DNA of 64,000 nucleotides from Guyanagaster necrorhizus (taxonomy: Eukaryota; Basidiomycota; Agaricomycetes; Agaricales; Physalacriaceae). Position numbers and translations under genes: made by a program. The stretch is from positions 385,448 to 449,447 of the forward strand of contig NW_025064887.1 of assembly GCF_019112545.1 (NCBI RefSeq), in the 5' to 3' direction. The notes beneath the pieces are model-generated. The model ran no database searches. It was not told where the DNA came from and saw only the letters and a list, made by a program, of their open reading frames with translations. This document shows, piece after piece, positions 49,164-61,705 of the stretch. Within the stretch, counting starts at the first letter, position 1, and each line of letters begins with the position of its first letter.

Positions 49164-49806
49164 AACTTGAGCAGCACGATAACTGAAGCTGTAACAGTCT
49201 ATCCTGGATATGGTAGCAATCTCTGGAGAGAGCGAATGGACCTTCGCGCCTCCCGCTCCTCCCCCCTTCTCACGAATAACTTCTTCGGCCTTGGGTTGCT
49301 TAAAGAGTAGTATGTATAATCTGCATAGCACTGTCCTGATCAGTGATCGCCGCTCACAGGCGATGGATCATCAACAAACGCAGTGGTTATGCCAACATTG
49401 TCCCGTGCAAAGATCAATGCAAAGGAGAAAGTTCTGGACCAATATGAGAGCGTTCCCACCAGTTATCAGAAGAGAATGCTTCCTGTGATGTTAGGACAAG
49501 TAGCAAGGCAGATACCATCATAAATTGCCTCATATGCGAATACGGAGAGGGTGTTGGATAGTAACCAAAGGTGAAATATATCGAACGAATGAACAAAGTT
49601 ATCAGAGATGCAGTAGATGAAGGAATTCCCAAGGATTATACGGACAAGTACCTGCGTCGATATATTCCAGACGAGCACTAGCATAGGGATAGTACTGTAT
49701 CTGATAGCTTAGTACGAAACAAACAGTTCCTAGGCTATACTGACACGTAGAGGCGATCAGCAAATTTTGCCACGAAAGTTGCATTGGGCAGATCGGACAT
49801 ACCATA
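49164..49806 (-). pseudogene. Possible remnant of a multi-pass membrane-protein gene
   Basis: Coding-like pieces lie on the minus strand in different frames. They are MSDLPNATFVAKFADRLYVS (about 49800, in frame with the end of the neighbour), YSLGTVCFVLSYQIQYYPYA (about 49735), AYEAIYDGICLATCP (about 49520), ALIFARDNVGITTAFVDDPS (about 49400), and a well-behaved end KQPKAEEVIREKGGG...SPEIATISRIDCYSFS with a stop near 49164. The order and style recall Agaricomycete seven-helix proteins of the DUF6533 type, but large parts are missing and frames do not join by good introns. It may be a truncated relic or an intact gene I could not splice. Confidence 0.3.
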
Positions 49807-50566
49807 CTCCATGTTCTTGGAATGGAAAGGGATTCCATCGGAGGATAGGACCGTAAAATGCCTTGATATACGAGATATGTCATCGATGTCCAACTGCTCC
49901 GCAAAATTTATTGCAAGGATATAGGCATCTGAGATTGCGGATTAGTCGGGGCGCACATTTTTAGGTCATACATACAAGCTTGAACCAACAAAACGACGAT
50001 GTACCAAATAATCGGAAGCCCTTTCACGAAAGACCAACCCTTGTTGCAGAACTGAACAGCAAATTCATCGAGGTCTCCCTGTATACAGGACGCGACGGTC
50101 AACGAATCAACGTGTCTGAACGTTGAGTACAATGTGAATGCAAAAGCCACGATTGTCGCAGCGTAATGAATTGCAATAAGCTTGCAATAGACGAAGGCGA
50201 GGCTGCGGTTCTTGCAGATGCCTTCGGCGAAACTGATGTCACAATGAGATTTCTGTTCTAAAAGACTTCTTTAAAGAATTCAGCATACCCAAGAATAGAG
50301 AAGAGTCCTAACAAGGAGAAGATGATGGCTTGAACGAACTGGGCAATCTCGTCTTGAAGTGGCAATGGATGGGATGCTGCACAGGGGTGTTAGTACTCGC
50401 AATTTCGCAACGAGAGATAAAGCAACGTTATACCCATGAGATTGATTTCCATCCAACTACCTACGGCCGCAGACGCCCCCAGCATCAGCCCCACCAGGGA
50501 GAGTAGCCAGACCCCCGACGCAAGTGGTAGACACCCCAGAAAAGTGCGACACCGAATGAAAGTCAT
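49735..50566 (-). CDS. Small four-helix membrane protein (basidiomycete family, function unknown)
   Basis: The ATG at 50566 gives MTFIRCRTFLGCLPLASGVW with helix 1, LLSLVGLMLGASAAVGSW. Exon 2 has LPLQDEIAQFVQAIIFSLLG with helix 2 and LFSILG. Exon 3 has helix 3, LIAIHYAATIVAFAFTLYST, the loop SLTVASCIQGDLDEF and CNKGW, and helix 4, PIIWYIVVLLVQA. The last exon starts YAYILAINFAEQLDIDDISR. The paired loop cysteines and the short tail after helix 4 are typical of small tetraspan-like proteins common in Agaricomycetes. The C-terminal 20 residues (from MSDLPNATF) may derive from the neighbouring remnant gene. About 230 residues. Localisation and function unknown. Confidence 0.7.
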
Positions 50567-50947
50567 CTTTCAAACCAGCTCCAGGCTGCACGTCGCTCGA
50601 CTAGGAGCGACGAAAAGAATTGACGAAACCGGAGAGGAAGAAGGGCTTAGGAGGTGGTAACGGAAAGAAAGAGATGAGGAATATATGCGGTATCTATCAA
50701 AATAGGTGACAACTTGCCCCCTCACGAGGTTTCTTGTCTCAGTTACTATCACGGAGAATATAAACGAATATCTGGATGTGCCAACCATCATTTACAGTTC
50801 CGCGCGGAGGGGCAAGAATATAATTGGTCCGGATATTCGGACCGTTAATCTAGCTGTATTTGCCTCCGACCCTCAGTCCAAGCAACTATCCAAACAACAC
50901 GGCCGCGTCACCATTGGATTTAGCCTACGTCTTCTCATTTTACTATC
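50567..50947. promoter_or_regulatory. Divergent promoter, four-helix protein / PRE2
   Basis: 381 bases between two outward starts. Contains no gene. A block of C/T on the PRE2 side (ttagcctacgtcttctcatt) immediately precedes its ATG. Confidence 0.5.
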
Positions 50948-52209
50948 ATGAACACATTCGCCGACCGTTTTTCGACAACAGGCGCTCTGGCAGAGTTGCG
51001 AAAGGCGCAGAAGGCTGCTGATGAGGAAGAGTTTTCTGATGCTATGTGGGGTTCTGAGGCTGGCTTTGGCAGTCTGGCAAAAGGTGTACCAACTTTCAGT
51101 GTCCCGAATATTCCGGATGTGAGCAGGATGTTTGGTATATGTGGACCAGAGGACTGACAATTCGGTTACCAGCCAACAGCCTTTCTAAGGCTACACACCG
51201 ATGACCATGCCGACCCCACTTGCAAGATCAAGATCTCTCATGGAACAACAACGCTTGCTTTCAGATTCCAAGGAGGTGTTATTGTTGCAGTCGATTCTCG
51301 TGCTACTGCAGGCAGCTACGTCGGTAAGTGTAAACTTCCTAATTCTTTGGCTCGGTCTAATGAAGTTTCAAAGCCTCGGGAACTGTAAAAAAGGTCATTG
51401 AAATCAATCCCTACCTTCTTGGAACCATGGCTGGTGGTGCAGGTATGTTCTCAGTGTATCTGGAGTGCATTTGGCTTACAGCTATTTACAGCCGATTGTC
51501 AATACTGGGAAACATACCTTGGAATGCACTGTCGACTTCACGAGCTTCGAAACCGGGAGCGCATATCCGTGTCTGCAGCAAGCAAATATCTAAGCAACCT
51601 CGTGTACAGTTACAAGGGTATGGGATTAAGTATGGTATGCACTGTGATATCCTCCCTTCTATCGGTTCTTAACGTATCATCGCACCCAGGGAACGATGAT
51701 CTGTGGTTGGGATAAGACTGTACGTTTGTTGAATACGGCTTCAGCTCTTCGCAAATTCATGACAGCATCTAGGGTCCAGCCGTGTTCTATGTTGACTCTG
51801 ATGGCACGCGCCTGAAGGGCGACCTGTTCTCTGTAGGCTCCGGCAGTACATTCGCGTATGGTGTGCTGGATCAAGGTTACCGCTGGGACTTGACGGATGA
51901 GGAGGCCCAAGAACTCGGCAGGCGTAGCATCTATGCTGCTGGTCACAGAGACGCTTTCTCTGGAAACACATGTAATCTCTACCACGTCAAAGAAGACGGA
52001 TGGAAATTCATTGGTTCGTACCTACCTCATTAGGTCAAGATACATTTACTGACTTGAGAAAATTGAATCCTATAGGTAACTATGATATATCCAAGATGCA
52101 CTACGATGGCCCGGGCAATGTACTCGGGGCTACTGGTGGCGGATACGGATACGAGTTGCGGGTTGAAGGGCTTAGCTCGGCAAATCCTCCTGTGGCAGCC
52201 CAGGCGTAG
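50948..52209 (+). CDS. PRE2: Proteasome subunit beta-5 (chymotrypsin-like), PRE2
   Basis: Catalytic subunit of the 20S proteasome. The propeptide ([20 protein letters not shown] onward) ends at ...KISHG, and the mature chain begins with Thr82 in [20 protein letters not shown]. In mature numbering Thr1, Asp17, Lys33 and the S1-pocket residues Ala20, Met45 and Ala49 are all present ([20 protein letters not shown]). Further parts are [80 protein letters not shown] and [20 protein letters not shown]. Seven exons. The last one gives a slightly long C-terminus ending NPPVAAQA. It converges with the permease gene, 88 bases apart. Confidence 0.96.
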
Positions 52210-52297
52210 TTATTGGATATGTATCATATATTATGAAAACCAAATTATATGCCAATCTTCTACGCTTGATGGGAGTAGTGCTAGTGCTATGCATCGG

Positions 52298-54699
52298 TCA
52301 TGAAAAGATCCAGTTCCAGAATCGAAGGAAACGATTTGAGGAAGCCTCATCTACGAAGTTCTCCTCATACTGGTCTATCTGGGATCGCTCTAGCTCGAAG
52401 AAGGTGACTTCGGTAGGTTTCCGCCACTGAAAGAAGAGCATTAGTTTTCAAACGTGACCATAAAGAAAATATACAGACTGGTGTTCGGTGATACACCTTC
52501 CATGCCACAAACAGGACGGGGCAGATTCCAATCATTGCATAGGAGAAGAGAAAAGTAGGTACATCCCATCTGCCTTTGAGAAATACGGTATAGCCACCAA
52601 CGAAAGCCATGACCACGTTACCAAAGAGTGCGTAGTATCTGTAAGACTACTGAGAGACTTGTTGGAACAAGCGAGAGGATCACGTACGCGCAGAAAGGCT
52701 GCCAGAAACTTTTATGAGGCAATGTCGAGCGATCAATGCCTTGGGCCTTAAGCGCCTACAAAGCATCGTATTAACCAAACTAAAAACGCGAAACGAACGC
52801 TTTCACCCACGTTGTAAAACCGTATATATGTGAACGAGATGAAAGAAAAGTTCAACAACTGCGAGGCTGTCACAAGGCTTACGAACCTTGACGAAACATT
52901 GAAGACGATGGACAGTGAATTGATCACATAACCTACCAGTTAAGGACCACAGCCGAGTTAGTCGAGACCTGTAAAAAAGCTACCGGAACTCGTCAAAACC
53001 TAGTGCAGATCCTCCGAACGAGCGTAGCTTACCCAAGAGAGCTATCGCCAGCGTCAAAGTGACGGAATAGATAGGCACACCAGACTTTGTGCACCTAGCA
53101 AAGATCCTCAAAGCCTTGCCGTCGAGCGCCAAGCCAAACAACGTCCTACTAGCGCAATACACATAACTGTTCCCCGCTGAGAAGATGGACGTCATTACTA
53201 AAGCGTTGACGAAGTGGGGCAGGATTGGGATCCCCATGCGCTGCATCGCAATGACATAGGGAGAAGACCCAGCCCCCGGCCGGGCATCAGAGAGCGCTTT
53301 CAAGAGGTTCGTGTCATTGTAAGGTACCACGATTCCTATGCACAGGGAACCAAGGACAAAAAAGGTGGTCAGCCGGTAGAACACGCTCTTGTATGCTCGA
53401 GGAAGGGTTTTGCGCGGGAGTTCTGCCTCGCCCGCGGTCATTGAAACATAATCCGGTCCTGAGATAGGGAGATAAGGAGGCGGAGAAAATAGAGGAAGTA
53501 ACCAAGCATACATACCTGCGATAGTGAAAGATGCTTGGATAAGGCAGGCGAGGAAGCCCATAAAGCGGCCCAGGTCGCCTTTTTGGATGAACTCTGCGAA
53601 TGGTGCGCCTGATACTTTGGACGCTGGAGACTATCTGGTGAGTGACGAGCGGAAGGTATGCGAAATAGGAAGACGAACGGTTCCAGTAGCGGAATCCGTA
53701 CGCGTCGTGTAATGGATTACCACCCACCATGGTAATGAACGTGAACGCTATCAAGCCAAGGGCAAGAAGAACCTTGCCAAATGCTAACCAAAACTCGGAC
53801 TCTTGAGTAGGAAATCAGATACGCGAAATAGAGAATAGAGGGAAATTTCTGACCTCCATACCATTTTACGGCGAAAACATTCAAAAAACTATTATCGCAC
53901 TCCCGTCAATCATCATCACTAAATGGGGAACATATTGTAACGTACGCATAGCACACAATCACAAAGGCGATAACAACAGCAACAGGGATTTTGTCTGTCC
54001 AAAATTGCAATACGACGTTGAAGGCCACGATCTCGAAGGGGACTAGTGCTGCTTCGAAGACGAAAAAGTTGAAGGCGGCAGTGAATCCAAGGGCTGGGTC
54101 TACGAAGCGGTCGGCGAACCGCACCTGTGGCAACAGTATTGAAATTAAATTTGAGATGGAGCATGGTTACATACAAATGGGGAAGAGATGGGGATCCAGG
54201 TGACCATCTCAGCTGGGGAAGGAGGTGGGGTGAGTTGGGGCTTTGGTCTGGGAAGCACCTGGGTTCTCACAGAGACAGTTGCTGACCGCAAGAATAAAGG
54301 TGGACCATATCGTAAAGGCAAGGAACAAGCTAGCTAGGTGGGAATTTGGAGTTTTATATGCGACCACGGATTAAAAAGAGCCATACCAGGTCCTCCTTTG
54401 GTCAGTGACTCGCCAATCTGGACAAAAAGTGCTGTTCCGATTGTTCCTTTGGAAAGATGCGTTAGAGATGACAGCCTCGCATGTAGGGTATGACAACTCA
54501 CCCCCGATGCCAATGAGTTGAATGTGTCTACTCTGTGGAAGGAGTCAGTGTTCCATTACAAGGACGAAAAGGAACGGAACGAACACACCTTGAGTTTCCG
54601 ATGGGTCTGATCATTGGAATAGAGGCTCTCTGACCCGTGATAGGTCAAAGTCTCTTCGACAATTTCTTTGTCGTCTACCGGGCGGTCTTTGAAGCTCAT
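52298..54699 (-). CDS. Amino acid permease (YAT/AAP family)
   Basis: Twelve-helix plasma-membrane transporter taking up amino acids with protons. The ATG at 54699 gives MSFKDRPVDDKEIVEETLTY, then THRKLKSRHIQLIGIGG and TIGTALFVQIGESLTKGGP, the family signature after the cytosolic N-terminus. Later blocks include FADRFVDPALGFTAAFNFFV, PVAVVIAFVIVCYA, EFWLAFGKVLLALGLIAFTF, GNPLHDAYGFRYW, SFTIAGPDYVSMTAGEAELP with RKTLPRAYKSVFYRL, LVMTSIFSAGNSYVYCASRT, and YTVFLKGRWDVPTFLFSYAM near the end. The C-terminal tail is acidic, then FLRFWNWIFS. About 550 residues over many short exons, several with joins I did not resolve to the base. Substrate range cannot be told. Confidence 0.9.
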
Positions 54700-56849
54700 G
54701 GCGGTACGAATCCAACGTCCTTTCGCGATAGTACCTACAAATTAATACAGTTCCGAGTCCGGGAAGCACGTCATTATATAGAATACGGGCCTCAACTGAT
54801 GCCCGAGAGGAACTGAAGAGGAATTGCATGTGATCCTTTTGATGGATAATCGATAAAGTACTTGTGGAGTCGACGAAAAGGGCGGCTGGCCCTAGCCCGG
54901 CTTGGGTTGTAGGGCTTGGCTCTGGCTAATTGTCAGGGTACCAATGCACTGGAAGGTGTTAGAGGGAAGACAAAGGAGCCAGTATATGGACAGATGGTGT
55001 GCGATCTGGAAGGCGTGTTGATGGGAGATAGCTTATCGTATATATAACTTATCTTATTTCTGTTGTTGCACGACCCAGCAGGATGGTTGACGTCTATAAT
55101 GCCTCTGCTCGGGTAAAGTACAGTCGAGCAGCAATTGACGCGAAATTGAATGTGCAGTATGATGATTTAAATAACACGAACTGATATCAACAGTCAGTGG
55201 TCTGTTGCGGCATCGAAGAAAATAAGTAATACCGGATGTAACCAGCAAGACTCGTTCAACGACGTGCCACAGAAAATGGTCAACAGACGAATTGGTGGCT
55301 GTGCTGTTTTGCTTTTTTGCCAGTTCATTCTCAAGCTCACGATAGTATGGTATCTGCCCACTCGGATACTGGATGTCTTTTGGTCCTCGATCTGGTGCTG
55401 CTCACCCTTAGACTTGCTGATGTTATTTCTCTCGTCTTCGGTTCCCTCAGGAAATGGCCATATCTAGGATGCTGCGCACCGTCGGTACCGATACCTGAGG
55501 ACTCATCTGGGATGCATCAAAAAAAGAAATACACATTTCCTAAACTAAGTCATGTTTTCTATTCGCTATCCAAGTTTGAGGATGTTTACTACTGTCCTTG
55601 TACTGCCTGCAGCTGGACCGAGCATGTCCGTCACCTGAAACGGGTCTGAGGTCCAGATTGGTGAGGATTTCGAATCAAGCTGATGACGCAGATCGGTACA
55701 TCAGGAGAGGGGGACACCACTGGCAAGGGTGACACTGATGCCGGGCCTGCACAAGCATTAGCATTTGCATTTGACAAGCGGGACCGACGCTAGACATGAA
55801 ATTCAAAAGGGAGGGTAGTTACTAGCAAGCTACTTCATCTTTGTCTCGTCTAGCGTAGGCTATAACGAATGATTGGAGCACTGGACAGGTTAGTGCAGAA
55901 CGTTCGCTGACGCCCGTGTTCCATCGCGTTAATCTCATTCGGAATCCAGGCGCTGAGCTCGTTTGTATCTCCTACGAGGCCAATCGGAGGACTTCGGACG
56001 AGGGCTACAGTAAGGTTCGCGTTATGCACGATAACTGCGTGCACGCAGCACGGTACTACATCTTGTCCAATTCTATACCTGGAACTCGGCCACATTTGAT
56101 TTGGAAAAAAAGAATGCGCTGCGTATTCCGTTCACCTGGCGAGGTTCGGACAGGTAATTGGCTTGAGATGATGTAGCTTTGAGGCCGAGTATAAAGCAGC
56201 AGGTCGCCAATAACCGGGAATCATTGATGCTGGAATGAAGGCTGGCAACGCAGGTGTGATGGAAAACTAACGGGGTTACAGGCACTAAGTAAGGTATGTT
56301 CCCTTGTGCATCACCTTCCATCAACGAAAATTAGTTGGACACATGTGAGAAGGCGGTTCATATTCGCGGGAGCATTAAGCCTGAAAGTTTAATTTTGGAA
56401 GATAAAAACAGGTGAAGAAGCCAAGCAAGATGTCAATATAAGAAGAGAGAAATGGATCAGTACGCCTGAAACTACTGGTGGTTAGAGAATGATGGATGAT
56501 GGGGCGATGATAGTTGGCTTTGATAGATACATGTTACACTTGCGAAGAATATATAATTCCAGGTCAGGAGATAATTATTATGGGAATAATATGACGGAGG
56601 CCGGTGAGTTGCCGGATTGGCGGACTGGCTTCTTACCACGACCTTGGGTTAACGGTTCAGACCTTGGTTGTTCGCCGCCTTGGTTTCCCGTTGCCAAAGT
56701 CCTGTCTCCCTCCCTTTCCCCGAAGGCTGACCTTATCCTATCTCTCTGCTATTCTGTGATTCCAACCATTCCTTTTCACTACCACCATCAGCGCTGGCCG
56801 TACCTTCTCACATTGCCCTCCCTGCCCTGTGGACGTGGACCATCCCGCC
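54700..56849. other. Gene-poor interval, permease / LIM protein
   Basis: About 2.1 kb with both promoters of two divergent genes. Short frames (for example plus 55317-55649 and 55916-56176) lack recognisable domains or introns. The 56690-56830 stretch is strongly C/T-rich (tcctgtctccctccctttcc) and is probably the leader of the LIM gene. Confidence 0.5.
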
Positions 56850-59604
56850 ATGATGGCCTCGCTCCTCAGCTCGACGCCGGCAAACCCACCAGGTCGCATA
56901 TCCCAGCTGCTGCCCACCGTGAAATGCTCAAACTGCCATCAGCCTGTCCCATTAGCAGACCTGGGCGAGCATATATGCGTCAAGCCGCCACCACTACCGC
57001 CTATCCCAAAGCCGGCGTCCCCTGCACCTTCAGCTCCGTCAGGCTTGTCCCAGCGACTACAGAGCTTAATATCGTCACCAAAACCTAACAGTATATCTTT
57101 ACCCGCTAGTCCCCCTTCCCGCCCTTCTCCTCCAGCTCAGCCGCGTCCTACCAGTCGCTCAGCCCCATCACAACGTCCTACACCTACACCCCAACATCGC
57201 TCTACCCCATCAACCGCCAGTGAACACCTACGAGCGCGCACCACCTCTGGGCCATCATCTACTCCAAACAGATCCAGTCCTTTGGCTCGCCCTGACCCAG
57301 ACAGACGCGACACGTCGTCTTCAGCCAGTCGACAAGACCTCTCCGCGCTGTCTACTAATTCCTCATTCCGTTCCAGGACGCCTTCATCTGATTTTCGTAC
57401 GCGCACCGTCTCCACCAGCTCTAGCAGCTCATCACCGAGCACTGCTCGTCCTTCGTTCATCTCTACTAGGGATTCCCCTTCACCCCAGCCGCAGTCACCG
57501 CCTAAATCTCTAACACCACAGCCTGTCGTTCCGTATGTCGGGCCTCAAATTGATACCAAAATCGGCGGAGAAGCGGGCATGGCTGGTGTTGGCCGTCGTG
57601 GTTTTGCTGCTGCAGCTCGGGCAACAGTATTTCTCGCGCCGCAACCTCCACGCGAGAGGAGTCGTGATAATGCTCCTCAATTTCTGGATATTGCTGCTGC
57701 TTTGAGTTGTATGTTCCATCCTCTCCACTGCATTTCGTTCTTTCCTCATCGTACCCTATAGCGAACGCCACTCCTCCTTTATCTCCGGGATCCGGATATT
57801 CCTCGACATCTCCAGGTCCTGTTTCACCACTATCCCAATTCCATTCCCCTATCCTTTCTTCCAAGCCGCCTTCACCCACCGCTCTTAATGTCAATAACGA
57901 TGCCAGTCCAATATCGCCGCTTGCCATACGCCTCCCCTTCCCCGATAAATTTCGCAAATCTGTTACGCCTATTGATACCAGCTCGATACCTATACCTAAT
58001 ACTCCGTCGACAGCGACATCTCGTACTCGCTCTAGAACCTCTTCCTCTACTTCCCGGAATCATGCCCCCGCGCGTTCTGTCAGTCGAAGCACAACCGCTT
58101 CACGGCGTGATGATCATGTCCCCACATCCCCCAGTTCCGGATCAGAATATGGCTTAGCTTACGCTGATTCCACAGATTACGAAGATGATCGAGACGTCGA
58201 TTTCAACACTAAAACGAAAGCCAACCCCCCTCCTCCACTTCCCCTAACCACTTCCATCCTCCGATCCACCTCTCAGACCAGCCAGCAAAGTCACATTCGT
58301 TTTCCGTCAGCCTCGGATCATGATCGTTCGACTAAACAGCCATCACCACATCAGAAGAACTCTGGTTCTGTGTCGTCTGTCTCTGGTGCCGATGCTGCTG
58401 CTGGAATAGGGAGGGATAGGAGCAATTCTTCTCTTATCGCTCAGGCACTTGGGCTTTCTCAAACACCGCCGAGTAATTATGGACGGCTTGGTGGACCGCC
58501 TTCACGTAGTGCCAGTGGAAGTAGCAGTGGTAGCCGTAGCGCTTACTCCCGTAGTACTTCGGTGTCCTCTGGGGCCGGACTGGGTATGATTTCGCAATCC
58601 TCTTCTAGTCTGACCACCGGTAAACTGGAAAGGGCGATGGAGACACTATTGGAGGACGTTACATCGGATGATTTGCGAAAGTCCTTGTCCACAAGCAAGT
58701 CCACCGGGAAACAAGGATATTTCAACAAAGAGGATGGTAATGATACGAGGACCTCAACTGTGCCAATACCGTATCGGAGTAATACGATGCAGATGACGAG
58801 CAGTCCAGAGAGTAAAGCTGTGAAGCTGCCGGCGCGCGCGAGGACGGAGAAGGAGCGGTCCTCAGATTTGGAGAGAGTGCGGAAGGGAAAGGAAGGGCTG
58901 CGTGGTATAGAGCGACCGGCCAAGAAGGTTCGGATTTGTGTGCGCTGTGATAAGAGAATCGAGGATGGGAGGTGGATACAGGTTGACACTGGAGGTGTAC
59001 TTTGCGAGCAGTGTTGGAAGAATATGTATTTGCCCAAAGTAAGTGTTTTTCTCTTTATGAGGATGACTAGCTTATTGTTCATTTTTTTTTCAGTGTCGTC
59101 GTTGTAATTTACCTATAGAGAAACAAGCAATATCGTCGTCCGACGGTCAACTTAAAGGAAAGTATCATAAAGACTGTTTTAATTGTCATATATGCCACGT
59201 ACGTTTCTTTCGCGCCCATATCTCAGCTTTGACCTAATAATTCTTGTTTTCAGAAATCATTTCCCGACAAGACGTTCTACGTATTTGACGGCCGACCGTT
59301 ATGTGCTTATCACTATCACGAAGCCAATGACTCCTTATGTGCTGCTGCTCCTTGTGGCCAGCCCATCGAAGGACCGTGTGCCGTCTCGCATGCGGGAGAT
59401 CGGTACCATCCTGAACATCTTTTATGCGAACATTCCGGATGTCACGAGAAGCTGGAGGAATACTGGGAAGTAGATGGGCGAATGCTGTGTGAGCTACATG
59501 CGAGGCACGCGAACGACGTGGATGATTATGCGGCGATAAAATCTACGAGGCGAGTGACAAGATTTATCGACGTAGCTGGTGCGTCTGAACTTGGACTGAG
59601 ATGA
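56850..59604 (+). CDS. LIM-domain protein with an N-terminal zinc finger (paxillin-like layout)
   Basis: The ATG at 56850 (another at 56853) gives MMASLLSSTPANPPGRISQL. A C2HC finger follows, KCSNCHQPVPLADLGEHICV. Then come about 600 residues of Ser/Pro/Thr-rich disorder over two exons. The C-terminus is a LIM array. The first, CVRCDKRIEDGRW...CEQCW, is a half-like module. The second is CRRCNLPIEKQAISSSDGQL with KYHKDCFNCHICHKSFPDK, FYVFDGRPLCAYHYHEAN. The third is CGQPIEGPCAVSHAGDRYHP with LLCEHSGCHEKL and MLCELH. The end is RFIDVAGASELGLR. About 850 residues. LIM proteins of this shape (yeast Pxl1) link Rho signalling to the actin ring and polarity sites. The exact orthology is not certain. 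Confidence 0.85.
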
Positions 59605-60109
59605 ACATTCTACATTGCATCTTAATTTATTTCTCACTTTTTCCTCTCACACTCTGCGGCTGCAACGGACCATTTATCTCTTCACAATTTCGCATACCAT
59701 CATTTTGCTGTATCTAATTGTAGTTCACCTTAATTCTACATTCGTTCGTTTTCACCGTTTTGGGACTTTATCCATATTTTTTGTGTTTGATTTATTATGC
59801 TTCCATGTAACTTAGCATCTGTTCTGTAAATACTTTAAGTATACTTGGACCGACACGACTCTTGACACTTTTCAACGCAGGTCCAGTTCACAAGTGGGCC
59901 AAAGTTAGGGAAGAAGGCGGCATTGAAATACTTAAGTTGTTAGCCTCGTGTATCTAACAAACATGGCACCCAGTAGGTCACTAGTAAATCCCGATCTTTA
60001 ATCTATTACCTAATGATGCCGCTGGCCGGCATCCGTCGCTATACGTCATTCTTTACAACAGCCACTGTACCTTCTTCCTTCCTCTTCTCCCATTTTCTAC
60101 TCTTTAACG
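59605..60109. other. Intergenic interval, LIM gene / DSK2
   Basis: T-rich 3' flank of the LIM gene (ttatttctcactttttcctc) and the DSK2 promoter, which ends in a C/T-rich leader (ttcttccttcctcttctccc). No gene seen. Confidence 0.5.
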
Positions 60110-61532
60110 ATGGCGGAAGAGATTGAAATAAACGTCAAAGGTCTCCCATCTACTTCTTTCCCTTTGCGTGCATCATCCTGATTCGCGCCGTGTGTTAGGA
60201 CCGGGCGAAATCAAGCTTCAGATAACGATCGCGACAGATAAAACGGTCCTCGAGCTGAAGCAGGCAGTCGCTGAGAAATCGGATGTAGAGGCGGAGCGGC
60301 AGAGACTCATTTATTCTGGTGTGTTCCTTGATTTTTCTCTCATTTTCGTGGAACAGATTGCTGACAGAATGATTAGGACGTGTCTTGAAGGTGGCATCAG
60401 GCTTTTCTCACAGTATACCCATGCTGACTGTCTTCAGGACGAAGATGTTCTTTCGACATACAAAATCAGCTCAGGGCATACGATTCACATGGTGAAAGGA
60501 GCGGCGCGGGGGAATACGTCTTCGTCAGCGGCGGCACCGCAGCCCCTTCCCACCATGCAAACGGGACAAAACCCTCACGACCCGCTTACGCTGCTCAACA
60601 GTCACCTTGGATATGGTGCTATGGCAGGCATCAACCCCTTCGCTGATATGGGACTAAACCAGAACGATCCCAATATGGTGTGTAGCGCCCGCTATTGCAT
60701 TTGTTTCGCTGGCAGTAACAGCTACACAGCTCCAAACGATGATGAACTCACCCGAATTCCTGCAACAGATGGCCGGGATGATGGCAAATCCCGCCGTTCT
60801 TGATCAAATCATTGCCTCTAATCCACAGTTGCAAGCTATGGCTCCCCAGGCCAGAGAGATGTTTCAGAGCGAAGGATTCCGGCAGATGATGTGAGTGTTC
60901 AGTGATCCTTCTCTTTCCATTGTCCTGATGGTGAATATTCATGTCTAGTTCTGACCCACAACGGCTTCAACAAATGATGCAGATGGCGTCAATGCTTCAG
61001 GGCGGTGGATCTGGCGGACTGGGCGGATTTGGAATGGGTGGAAGTAGTTTCCCTGCTCCTGGTGTACCAGGTGGTGGCACACCAGCTGCTGGGGCGGCGA
61101 CGGCAGGGGCTGGGACAGGTGCTGCAGCAGCCGGAACAGGAGCGACGCCGCTACCGACAAATTTGTTCAATCCTTACGGCGTACCCCCCGCACCGGCTCA
61201 GAATGCACGTCCTCCGTTTGCGCTTGATCCTGCGTTGGCACGGCAGCTTTTGTTGGGAGGCGGACTACCTGCTGGACTTGGTGGTGGACTAGGTGCATTT
61301 GGTGCTGCACCCACAGCACCGACAGACACGAGGTCGCCCGAAGAACGGTTCCAGCTTCAACTGCAGGTTTGTGCTCCTTTACTCACTCGCCTTTGTTCGC
61401 TTCTAATGCATACAACAGCAACTGCAAGATATGGGTTTTACAAATGCATCACAGAATGTTCGAGCCTTGTTGGCGACAGGCGGTAACGTGCACTCAGCAA
61501 TTGAATATATTCTTGGTGGTGGTGGGCTATAA
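60110..61532 (+). CDS. DSK2: DSK2 / ubiquilin, proteasome shuttle factor
   Basis: Carries ubiquitylated proteins to the proteasome. The ATG at 60110 gives MAEEIEINVKG. After a short intron the ubiquitin-like domain continues IKLQITIATDKTVLELKQAV and EKSDVEAERQRLIYSG, then DEDVLSTYKISSGHTIHMVK. The middle is the STI1-like region FLQQMAGMMANPAVLDQIIA with SNPQLQAMAPQAREMFQSEG and FRQMISDPQRLQQMMQMASM. A Gly/Ala/Pro-rich linker precedes RSPEERFQLQLQ and the C-terminal UBA, QLQDMGFTNASQNVRALLAT with GGNVHSAIEYILGGGGL. Both ends of the family (UBL and UBA) are intact. About 375 residues. Its stop is 174 bases from the stop of the acyltransferase on the other strand. Confidence 0.94.
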
Positions 61533-61705
61533 ATGTAGAATGCCGGTGTCGCTAGTCACCATTGTGTACCCTTTTTCAGTACTGATCGTTGCATGTATTC
61601 ACCTTTTTTTTCAATGTACTATCGGGCTAATATATAGTCAAATTGCCCTTGTAGAATGCGAGACTACTAGCGTGCACTTTGCCAATATTTCTAAGGTCTT
61701 TTAAA

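Noticed and set aside
55850..56180. Mirror-image open frames on both strands around 56 kb
   Set aside because: Neither has a family match or intron context, and two-strand openness is common in GC-balanced intergenic DNA.
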